Source: Deinococcus sp045062605 (GTDB lineage Bacteria > Deinococcota > Deinococci > Deinococcales > Deinococcaceae). From it: DNA of 32,137 bases. Position numbers and translations under genes: made by a program. The stretch is from positions 1 to 32,137 of the forward strand of contig NZ_JBJGDW010000045.1 in the NCBI RefSeq assembly GCF_045062605.1, written 5' to 3'. Each line of letters begins with the position of its first letter. Position 1 is the stretch's first letter. Below the pieces are notes generated by a model. That model worked only from the letters and a program-made list of their open reading frames with translations, searched no databases and was not told where the DNA came from. Shown piece after piece: positions 18,465-25,328 of the stretch.

Positions 18465-19042
18465 GGCTCTTCCAGGGGTCTGGTGGCGTCCAGAATGATG
18501 GAAACGAAGCCCAGCCGCCCGCCCGCATTGCGGTGGTCCAGATCGCGGTGGTCCAGTTGCCGCGAGCGGTAGATCGGCCCGGTGGCCACGTCCCAGTCCT
18601 GGGCATGAAACTGGCCGTGTGCATCGCAATATTCCAGCAGGTTTACAGTGAATCCGGCCCCCCGGAATACGTCGGCCAGCAGCGGGGCGTCGTACACAAT
18701 CTGGTGATCGGCGGCGGGGTGATCGGCTGGCCCCGGTCCACCCACCTGCACGGTGCGCTGGTACCCGGCGTCTGGAAAATTGGTGTCCGGCACGGCCACG
18801 CGCAAGAAACCGCCGGGCTTGAGGAACTCGAAGCAGAGGCGGGCGGCAGCGCGGCCCTGCTCCTCGCTCAGGTGTTCCCAGACGTGTTCGCACAGGGGCG
18901 CGTCGGCCCGGCGGCTCCCGAACCACGCGGCCCAGGTGGCGAGGTCCAGCAGATCGAGGTCTGCCTGCTGGGTGGCAGTCCAGCCCTTCCAGCGCTGCTC
19001 ACCCGCGCCGATGATGACCCGCAGCGGTTCACCCCCGCTCAA
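18461..19042 (-). CDS. SAM-dependent methyltransferase-like protein
   Basis: About 193 residues. The opening LRVIIGAGEQRWKGWTATQQADLDLLD corresponds to the glycine loop plus acidic strand of predicted SAM methyltransferases (COG4627-like), and CEHVWEHLSEEQGRAAARLCFEFLKPGGFLRVAVPD is the clear post-motif HVxEHL...LKPGG block. The glycine loop is short (GAG), so cofactor binding is likely but not certain. Best start is TTG at 19042, overlapping the DinB stop codon by 4 bases (TTGA); the long upstream open frame is a shadow of the DinB gene. Target unknown. Confidence 0.75.
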   Translation of the reverse strand: MSGGEPLRVIIGAGEQRWKGWTATQQADLDLLDLATWAAWFGSRRADAPLCEHVWEHLSEEQGRAAARLCFEFLKPGGFLRVAVPDTNFPDAGYQRTVQVGGPGPADHPAADHQIVYDAPLLADVFRGAGFTVNLLEYCDAHGQFHAQDWDVATGPIYRSRQLDHRDLDHRNAGGRLGFVSIILDATRPLEEP

Positions 19043-19572
19043 TCCAGTCCCTTGACCATCTGCCGGATGGCCCCCAGGTGATAGGCGACGTGCGCCACAG
19101 CACCCGTCATGCCCCCCGTGGCGTCTCCCGTCGCCTCGCCTTCCTTCTGGGTACTGGCAAAGGCGCACAGGGCGTCGTAGGTGGCGCGCAGGCGAACGCG
19201 CAGGTCGTCCCACGCCTCGTCGTCCACCTGGGCCGGTTGAAAGCTGCCCTTCCAGTCGAAGGGTCCCCGGTTTCCGTCACGCTCCCAGCGCACCACCACA
19301 TCCATATGCAGGGCGCAGTGGCGGGCATGTCCGGCAATGGAAGTGCCGTGAATGTCCGTGCTGGCCTGCGCCGCGCTCAGGTTATCCAGCGTGGCTAGCA
19401 GGCCGTGGTTGCCGCTGCCGTCCTGGGCCGTGCCGTCCAGAAACGCAGTGCCCTGGCCGGGCGTGCCGCCCTCCACGGCCTCGGTCAGGATGTCGAGGAT
19501 GCCTTCGAGCCAGTGCTGGGGCTGCTCGGTTTCGGGAGACTGGGCCGGTGAAGACTGGGCAGGTTGGGTCAT
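19039..19572 (-). CDS. DinB/YfiT-like superfamily protein
   Basis: Four-helix-bundle protein of 177 residues of the DinB superfamily, which uses three His to bind a metal and includes thiol-dependent S-transferases. Candidate ligands are His82/His85 in SIAGHARHCALHMDV and His161/His165 in HVAYHLGAIRQMVKGL. The last motif is a typical family ending. First gene of the operon with the methyltransferase-like and tandem GNAT genes, each overlapping the next by 4 bases. A TACGCT box lies 5 nt before the ATG (19578-19583). DinB-like families are greatly expanded in Deinococcus. The reaction is unknown. Confidence 0.82.
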   Translation of the reverse strand: MTQPAQSSPAQSPETEQPQHWLEGILDILTEAVEGGTPGQGTAFLDGTAQDGSGNHGLLATLDNLSAAQASTDIHGTSIAGHARHCALHMDVVVRWERDGNRGPFDWKGSFQPAQVDDEAWDDLRVRLRATYDALCAFASTQKEGEATGDATGGMTGAVAHVAYHLGAIRQMVKGLD

Positions 19573-19577
19573 GGTTC

Positions 19578-19583
19578 AGCGTA
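19578..19583 (-). promoter_or_regulatory. Leaderless-type -10 box (TACGCT) for the DinB operon
   Basis: On the minus strand TACGCT ends 5 nt before the ATG at 19572, with no Shine-Dalgarno sequence. The same hexamer serves at 9264 and 29168. Confidence 0.45.
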
Positions 19584-19637
19584 CCCGGACGGCGGGAGAA
19601 TCGTCAGACGTCCACCCTGATCCATCCTCCACAGTGA

Positions 19638-19805
19638 TACACTCGGGGGTGCGCCCGCGCCCGGCACGCAGAATGTGTGCCTCTGGCCGACGAGACAGGC
19701 CACAACAGCCCCGACTTCGCCGCCAGCGTTGTGAACGACAGCAGCAGGGAAACAGCGCGGCACCAGTTCAAACGGACTTTGGGCCGCGCCAAAAGGAGAA
19801 ACACC
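19638..19805 (+). promoter_or_regulatory. Possible -10 box and long leader of the RGG-repeat gene
   Basis: TACACT at 19638-19643 could be a -10 box; no good -35 is visible. It would give a leader of about 155 nt, long for this genome. The leader contains a hairpin at 19663-19681 (GGCAC with GTGCC, extended by G-U and two more pairs around a GAA loop) and ends in an AAGGAG ribosome-binding site 7-8 nt before the ATG at 19806. An in-frame GTG at 19677 would extend the protein, but the extension looks unlike protein-coding sequence for this family. Confidence 0.35.
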
Positions 19806-20828
19806 ATGACCGACAACAACGAGACGCACCAGGGCCAGCCCACCGACGACCAGATGCCCGCCGAAGTGCGCGAGATCATCCCTCAGCTTCAGGGCGAGAT
19901 AGACGAGGATCTGGTGCTGGACGCCCAGGAAGCCCAGGCCGAGAGCCAGGACGGTCACGATGAAGACAGCGCCGCCGACGATAGCGACGACGACGCCATG
20001 CAGATGCAGGGTGAGGACGCCGCAGAAGGCGCAGAAGACGGTGAGGAAGGCGAGGAAGACGAGTACATCGACGCCGACGACCTGCTGGAACTGCTGGGCG
20101 AGATGAAGGAAATGCTGGAAGCCCACGGCAAGGAACTGCGTGGCCTGCGCCGCGAGATCAAGGAAATGCGCGAGGGCCAGGGCGGATTCAAGAGCGGCGA
20201 GCGTCCTGCGGGCGACCGTCCCAGCGGTGACCGTCCTGCTCCCCAGGGCGGCAGCTTCCGTCCCCGTGAAGACCGGGGCGGCAATGACCGTGGTGGACAG
20301 GGCGGCGGCGGCTACCGTGGCAACAGTGACCGTGGCGGCCAGAGCAGCGGCGGCTACCAGGGCCGGGATGACCGTGGCGGCTCGCAGGGTGGCGGCTTCC
20401 GTCCCCGCGAGGACCGGGGCGGCCAGGGTGGCGGTGGCTACCGTGGCAACAGTGACCGTGGCGGCCAGAGCAGCGGCGGCTATCAGGGCCGGGATGACCG
20501 TGGCGGCTCGCAGGGTGGCGGCTTCCGTCCCCGCGAGGACCGGGGCGGCCAGGGTGGCGGTGGCTACCGTGGCAACAGCGACCGTGGTGGACAGAGCAGT
20601 GGCGGCTATCAGGGCCGGGATGACCGTGGCGGTTCGCAGGGTGGCGGCTTCCGTCCCCGCGAGGACCGTCCGGCCTTCCGCCCGCGCGATGACCGGCCCA
20701 GCAACGACCGCCCGCGCGACGCCGCGCCCGCACCCCGCGAAGGCGGCGAGGGCAGCAGCGACGGCGGCTTCCGCCCGCGTGCCCGCGCTGACCGGGGCTG
20801 GAGCAACAACCGGGGCAACGACGAGTAA
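19806..20828 (+). CDS. Acidic / RGG-repeat low-complexity protein (340 aa), unknown function
   Basis: I do not recognise a named family. Three parts are clear. Residues 1-85 are very acidic and disordered (runs such as EDAAEGAEDGEEGEEDEY). Residues 86-123 are a predicted helix or coiled coil, DADDLLELLGEMKEMLEAHGKELRGLRREIKEM, a likely oligomerisation unit. Residues 125-340 are Gly/Arg/Asp/Ser/Gln-rich with many RGG and FRPRE motifs, including three copies of a 42-residue repeat. RGG tracts bind RNA and drive phase separation in other proteins; that role here is inference. There is a good ribosome-binding site (AAGGAG), and a strong terminator follows. No signal peptide, so likely cytosolic. 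Confidence 0.88.
   Translation: MTDNNETHQGQPTDDQMPAEVREIIPQLQGEIDEDLVLDAQEAQAESQDGHDEDSAADDSDDDAMQMQGEDAAEGAEDGEEGEEDEYIDADDLLELLGEMKEMLEAHGKELRGLRREIKEMREGQGGFKSGERPAGDRPSGDRPAPQGGSFRPREDRGGNDRGGQGGGGYRGNSDRGGQSSGGYQGRDDRGGSQGGGFRPREDRGGQGGGGYRGNSDRGGQSSGGYQGRDDRGGSQGGGFRPREDRGGQGGGGYRGNSDRGGQSSGGYQGRDDRGGSQGGGFRPREDRPAFRPRDDRPSNDRPRDAAPAPREGGEGSSDGGFRPRARADRGWSNNRGNDE
20286..20663 (+). repeat. Three tandem in-frame copies of a 126-bp repeat
   Basis: Units at 20286-20411, 20412-20537 and 20538-20663, each 126 bp (42 codons). The unit runs from DRGGQGGGGYRG through SSGGYQGRDDRGG to GGGFRPRE. Copies differ by only a few, mostly silent, base changes; copy 1 starts GACCGTGGTGGACAG while copies 2 and 3 start GACCGGGGCGGCCAG. 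The near identity indicates recent duplication, and the copy number is likely to vary between strains. Confidence 0.97.
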
Positions 20829-20870
20829 AGTTTCTGGGAATAAAGTTTCTGGCCCTGCGAGGCCCTGAAA

Positions 20871-20902
20871 AAAAGGCCGGGAGAAACATCCCGGTCTTTT
20901 TT
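20871..20902 (+). terminator. Strong Rho-independent terminator
   Basis: CCGGGA (20877-20882) pairs with TCCCGG (20889-20894) around GAAACA and is followed by TCTTTTTT. The A run before the stem can pair with the T run, so it may act in both directions. It ends the RGG-repeat gene. Just before it the sequence TAAAGTTTCTGG occurs twice, separated by 3 nt (20826-20852). Confidence 0.9.
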
Positions 20903-20978
20903 GTTGTCCAGGTGACGGGGACTGGGTTCCGTCCCCTGATCTGCGCCCCCTGTACACTCCTGCGGTGAGGCTTTTTCC

Positions 20979-21815
20979 TTGAATCCGGCCCTGAGCGGCC
21001 TGTTGTCGGCGCTGACCTACGGCGTCGGCGATTTTCTGGCGGGGCTGGCCAGTCGGCGCGATTCGCCGCTGCGGGTGGTGGCCCTGACCCACCCGATCAG
21101 CGCGGCGATCATGCTGCTGCTGGCGGTAGTGATGGGCCAGACGCTGCCGCCCGTGGGTGATCTGCTGTGGGGCGCGCTGGCCGGGGCGGTGGGCCTGTTT
21201 GCCGTACTGGCCTTTTACCGCGCGCTGGCAATGGGGCCGATGGGCGCGGTGTCGGTGGGCGCGGGCGCGCTGTCGGCGCTGGTGCCCGTGGTGATCGGCG
21301 TGCTGGGCGGCGAGGTGCTGGGGCTGCTGGGCTGGCTGGGCGCACTGGGCGTGCTGCTGGGCACGGGTTTGCTGAGTTACACGCCGGGAGAGGGCGGCGG
21401 CGCGGTGCGGTGGCAGGACAACGGCGTGCTGATCGGGCTGGCGGCGGGCCTGGGCTTCGGCTTCTTCTTCGCGCTGCTGGGGCAGGCGCAATCGCCGGGG
21501 GTGTTCTGGACGCTGGGGGCCGCCCGCGTCACGTCCTCGCTGATCGCCCTGCCGCTGGCCGCGCGTCTGGTGGGCCTGCGCCCCAAAAACCCGTTGCTGA
21601 TCCTGTCTTCCGCGCCAGGGGACACGCTGGGCAACCTGTTTTACCTGCTGGCGGTGCAGGGCGGCGGGCTGGCGGTGGGTTCGCTGCTGTCCAGCCTATA
21701 TCCGGCCTTTACCACCTTACTGGCGGTGACTGTGCTGCGCGAGGGCTTGCGCGCCGCGCAGTGGGTGGGCGTGGTGCTGGCGCTGATGGGCGCGGGGTTG
21801 ATCGCGGGGCGGTAG
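20979..21815 (+). CDS. DMT-superfamily (EamA-type) transporter
   Basis: Integral membrane protein of 278 residues with about ten hydrophobic helices in two EamA-like halves (about 1-132 and 148-278), the drug/metabolite transporter layout. Family marks include LSALTYGVGDFLAGLASRR at the start, AFYRALAMGPMGAVSVGAGALSALVPVVIGVL in the first half and GSLLSSLYPAFTTLLAVTVLREGLRAAQWVGVVLALMGAGLI in the second. The start is TTG at 20979, preceded by a GTGAGG ribosome-binding site and a TACACT box at 20953-20958. The substrate cannot be predicted. Convergent with the next gene, only 3 nt apart. Confidence 0.9.
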   Translation: MNPALSGLLSALTYGVGDFLAGLASRRDSPLRVVALTHPISAAIMLLLAVVMGQTLPPVGDLLWGALAGAVGLFAVLAFYRALAMGPMGAVSVGAGALSALVPVVIGVLGGEVLGLLGWLGALGVLLGTGLLSYTPGEGGGAVRWQDNGVLIGLAAGLGFGFFFALLGQAQSPGVFWTLGAARVTSSLIALPLAARLVGLRPKNPLLILSSAPGDTLGNLFYLLAVQGGGLAVGSLLSSLYPAFTTLLAVTVLREGLRAAQWVGVVLALMGAGLIAGR

Positions 21816-21818
21816 GCG

Positions 21819-23159
<1,341 letters not shown>

Positions 23160-23172
23160 ACGCTAGTCCTCC

Positions 23173-23207
23173 ATTGATAGGCCGTCAATCTTGATCATTC
23201 AATCAAT
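23173..23207. promoter_or_regulatory. Shared divergent promoter region with clustered TTGAT/ATCAA half-sites
   Basis: The 62-bp gap between the two condensing-enzyme genes holds TTGAT (23174-23178), GTCAA (23184-23188), TTGAT (23191-23195) and ATCAA (23202-23206). TTGAT-N6-ATCAA is a perfect inverted repeat; ATTGAT and ATCAAT also pair at the outer edges (23173-23178, 23202-23207). The minus-strand promoter has TTGAAT (23197-23202), a 17-bp spacer and TATCAA (23174-23179), so the half-sites overlap both boxes. The arrangement fits an operator controlling both genes, plausibly bound by the MerR-like domain of the downstream gene product. Confidence 0.6.
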
Positions 23208-23209
23208 GT

Positions 23210-23215
23210 TATTTT
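23210..23215 (+). promoter_or_regulatory. Leaderless-type -10 box (TATTTT) for the HTH-citrate synthase gene
   Basis: TATTTT ends 6 nt before the ATG at 23222. No acceptable -35 box lies 16-18 bp upstream; instead the TTGAT-N6-ATCAA palindrome ends 3 nt before it, which fits a regulated promoter. Confidence 0.45.
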
Positions 23216-23221
23216 GGATTT

Positions 23222-24427
23222 ATGGCTGAAAAGATGCTCAGCGCCGCCGAGGCCACCGCCCTTCTGGATGTGAAACCCGCCACGCTGTACGCCTACGTCT
23301 CGCGCGGCCTGATTCGGAGTGAGGCCGGATCAGGAAAGAGTCGCCAGCGCCTGTACCACGCTGAAGACGTGCGCGCCCTGCTGGCCCGGCAGACGTTGAA
23401 GCGCGATCCGGCGGGGGCCGTGCAGGGGGCGGCAGCCGGGGCACTGGAATGGGGGATGCCAGTGCTGGACAGCGCCCTGACCCGCATCGCGGGTGGCACC
23501 CTGAGCTACCGGGGCCGCGACGCCGTGGCCCTGGCCGAGACCGCAACGGTGGAAAAAGTGGCGGCGCTGCTGTGGACCGGGGATGCGGGCGGGTGGGCAA
23601 GTCTGCCCCTGCGCGCCCGCCTGAATCTGGGGGCGATCTTTCCGCGCGTGACCTCCTGCGCCGAGGCTTTCGCGCACGCGCTGGCACATGCCGGGGCGCA
23701 GGACATCGGCGCGCAGGACAGCCGCGCCGGACGGCTTCCCGCCCGAGCCGCCCGCGTGCTGAGCCTGCTGTACGCCACGCTGGAGCGCTTTGAGCGCCGT
23801 CCCTCGGCCCCCGATCTACCATTACATGCACGGCTGGCACGGGCCTGGGGCGTCTCTGCTGAGGCCGATCTGCTGCGCCGCGCCCTGATCCTGCTGGCCG
23901 ATCACGAACTGAATGTCAGCACCTTCGCCGCCCGCGTGACCGCCAGCAGCGGCGCAGGATTGCCGCACGCCACGCTGGCCGCGCTGTGCGCCTTGCAGGG
24001 ACCACGGCATGGGCGGGCGGCGTATGCGGCCCATGAACTGCTGACCCATACGCTGTCCACCGACGCCCGCACGGCGCTGAAGGCGGCCACCCAGCGCCAC
24101 GCCTTTGTGCCCGGCTTCGGCCACCGGCTGTACCCGGACGGCGATCCACGCGCCCGCGCGCTGCTGGACGCGCTGGAAGCGGCACAGGCCGACGCCCCTG
24201 CCGTGCGCGCCGTCCATGAGCTTCAGGGGGTGGCACAGGCCGAGACGGGGGAATACGCCAACATTGATCTGGCTCTGGCGGCGCTGACGCATACGCTGGG
24301 ACGTGGCCCAGACGACGCGCTCACTTTGTTTGCCTTAGCGCGGGGGACGGGCTGGCTGGCCCATGCCACCGAAACTATCCTGAGCGGCGCGCTGATCCGG
24401 CCACGGGCACGTTACGTGGGGGTATAG
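23222..24427 (+). CDS. Citrate synthase-family enzyme with N-terminal MerR-like DNA-binding domain
   Basis: Fusion protein of 401 residues. Residues 4-57 (LSAAEATALLDVKPATLYAYVSRGLIR ... RLYHAEDVRALLAR) form a MerR/excisionase-type winged helix-turn-helix. Residues 85-401 are a citrate synthase domain that keeps the catalytic residues: His in GPRHGRAAY, His in FGHRLYPDGDPRA (near 298-308) and Asp in ANIDLALAAL. DHELNVSTFAARV is also standard. So it should be able both to bind DNA and to condense an acyl-CoA with a 2-oxo acid, or to sense them. Such HTH-citrate synthase fusions appear in several phyla, but I know of no defined role. It is divergent from an HMGL-like condensing enzyme and very probably controls their shared promoter. 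Confidence 0.9.
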   Translation: MAEKMLSAAEATALLDVKPATLYAYVSRGLIRSEAGSGKSRQRLYHAEDVRALLARQTLKRDPAGAVQGAAAGALEWGMPVLDSALTRIAGGTLSYRGRDAVALAETATVEKVAALLWTGDAGGWASLPLRARLNLGAIFPRVTSCAEAFAHALAHAGAQDIGAQDSRAGRLPARAARVLSLLYATLERFERRPSAPDLPLHARLARAWGVSAEADLLRRALILLADHELNVSTFAARVTASSGAGLPHATLAALCALQGPRHGRAAYAAHELLTHTLSTDARTALKAATQRHAFVPGFGHRLYPDGDPRARALLDALEAAQADAPAVRAVHELQGVAQAETGEYANIDLALAALTHTLGRGPDDALTLFALARGTGWLAHATETILSGALIRPRARYVGV

Positions 24428-24430
24428 AGG

Positions 24431-25021
24431 TCAGTCGGGCGTGGGTAAAAGGTCCAGTTCGCCGAGCGATTTTTCCAGTGCCCTTGCCGCTTCCAGTTGC
24501 CGTCCCAGCACGTCATATTTTTCGCTCAGCCGGGCATTGGCCTCGCGGATGCGGGCGAGGGTGGTGGCCTTCAGTTCCCGGATTGTCTCGGGGCTGGGTT
24601 TCTCCATGCCCGCCGTGACCGTCGCCATGCCGCCACCCTCGCCCTGAATCAGCATTCCGGTCACCTGCTGCGCCTCCATAAAAGCTCGTGTCTCGTCTAG
24701 CGTCAGGCCCAGACTCTGCCACTGGCGAATGCCCCGCAATTCAATGACGTTCTGGAGCATGAATTTGAATTTGCCGTTCACCGTCCACGGGTGCAGCAGG
24801 TCCTCGCGGATGAAGTGCCGGACGGTGGAGGCAGGCAACTCCATCAACTCTGCAAAGCCCCCGATGCCCAGACCGCGTGGGCTGAGCATGGCGTCCAGCA
24901 CGGCTTCTCCACCGCAGATGGCCGCGATGTTGCGCTGTCCTTCGGGATGATGGCGGACAACTTCGCGCAGGGCATTGACCGCCTGAGCAAACTCACTCGG
25001 GGTGAAGGTCTGCCCCGTCAC
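24431..25021 (-). CDS. MerR-like transcriptional regulator with coiled-coil tail
   Basis: Protein of 196 residues. The winged helix-turn-helix lies at about 53-125: GIGGFAELMELPASTVRHFIREDLL, then IELRGIRQWQSLGLTLDETRAFM, the MerR-family layout. About 50 extra residues precede it, and a helical tail (LKATTLARIREANARLSEKYDVLGRQLEAARALEKSL) that should form a dimer coiled coil follows. No Cys-based metal site is seen. Start is GTG at 25021, overlapping the stop of a 58-residue upstream gene (GTGA); an earlier GTG at 25078 would run over that gene. It ends 3 nt from the convergent HTH-citrate synthase gene. Probable targets are its own promoter and perhaps neighbours. Confidence 0.82.
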   Translation of the reverse strand: MTGQTFTPSEFAQAVNALREVVRHHPEGQRNIAAICGGEAVLDAMLSPRGLGIGGFAELMELPASTVRHFIREDLLHPWTVNGKFKFMLQNVIELRGIRQWQSLGLTLDETRAFMEAQQVTGMLIQGEGGGMATVTAGMEKPSPETIRELKATTLARIREANARLSEKYDVLGRQLEAARALEKSLGELDLLPTPD

Positions 25022-25194
25022 GCGTGCCGCCGGACCCGTTCCACGCGCACGCTCAGGCGCAGGGTGGGCAGTCTCCACTCCCCGCTCCAGTTTTGACGAA
25101 GCTGGGCGACCAGGTGTTCGCGCTCTGTCTCGGCGTGCAACCTTTCCAGACGGGCGATTCCGGCGGCGAAACGGTTCAGTTCATGGTGCGGCAT
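25018..25194 (-). CDS. Small hypothetical protein (58 aa) upstream of the MerR-like gene
   Basis: A compact gene of 58 codons with an ATG at 25194, a very good ribosome-binding site (AGGAGG at 25203-25208, 8 nt away), and a stop that overlaps the GTG of the MerR-like gene by 4 bases. The protein is charged and helical: a start of MPHHELNRFAAGIARLERLH, then ETEREHLVAQLRQNWSG and a basic end VRVERVRRHA. I recognise no family. The ribosome-binding site, coupling overlap and consensus -35 upstream make it much more convincing than a random frame. It may be a partner or modulator of the regulator. Confidence 0.72.
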   Translation of the reverse strand: MPHHELNRFAAGIARLERLHAETEREHLVAQLRQNWSGEWRLPTLRLSVRVERVRRHA

Positions 25195-25217
25195 GTGAAG
25201 TGCCTCCTATGCCCACC

Positions 25218-25248
25218 ATGCTGGAACGTGCAGCGAACTGCATGTCAA
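25218..25248 (-). promoter_or_regulatory. MerR-type promoter: 19-bp spacer containing an inverted repeat
   Basis: On the minus strand a perfect -35 TTGACA (25243-25248) is followed by a 19-bp spacer and a -10-like CAGCAT (25218-25223). The spacer region carries ACATGCAG-CGAA/TTCG-CTGCACGT (25226-25245), 8-bp arms with one mismatch. A palindrome lodged in an over-long spacer is the hallmark of MerR-family controlled promoters, and a MerR-like gene lies directly downstream. The -10 box is poor, as expected of activator-dependent promoters. Confidence 0.55.
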
Positions 25249-25269
25249 GCCCCCCAGCCTCCTGATCCC

Positions 25270-25286
25270 AAAAGGGCGGGCCGCCC
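25270..25286 (-). terminator. Weak terminator after the DUF937/Ig-like gene
   Basis: On the minus strand GGGC-GGCCC-GCCC is followed by TTTT. The stem is only 4 bp, so this is a low-confidence call. It sits about 45 nt after the stop codon of the 992-residue gene. Confidence 0.35.
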
Positions 25287-25328
25287 ACCCCGGCAGAACA
25301 GGTAGACGGCCCAGCACAACCGTGAAAA

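Noticed and set aside
18493..19213. Upstream extension of the methyltransferase-like frame to 19213
   Set aside because: The first 57 codons overlap the DinB gene in another frame and are Arg/Gly-rich shadow sequence.
19677..19805. N-terminal extension of the RGG protein from GTG at 19677
   Set aside because: A better ribosome-binding site and an ATG lie at 19806, and the extension does not resemble the acidic domain.
20286..20663. Tandem repeats as a possible CRISPR array
   Set aside because: Units are contiguous, 126 bp, in frame and without unique spacers; they are coding repeats.
19569..21491. 640-codon minus-strand frame with Ala/Val/Thr repeats
   Set aside because: It is the mirror of the RGG repeats and the DMT transporter; the repeat appearance is copied from the 126-bp units.
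25022..25078. Start of the MerR-like gene at GTG 25078
   Set aside because: It would overlap most of the 58-residue gene; the GTGA overlap at 25021 is the simpler start.
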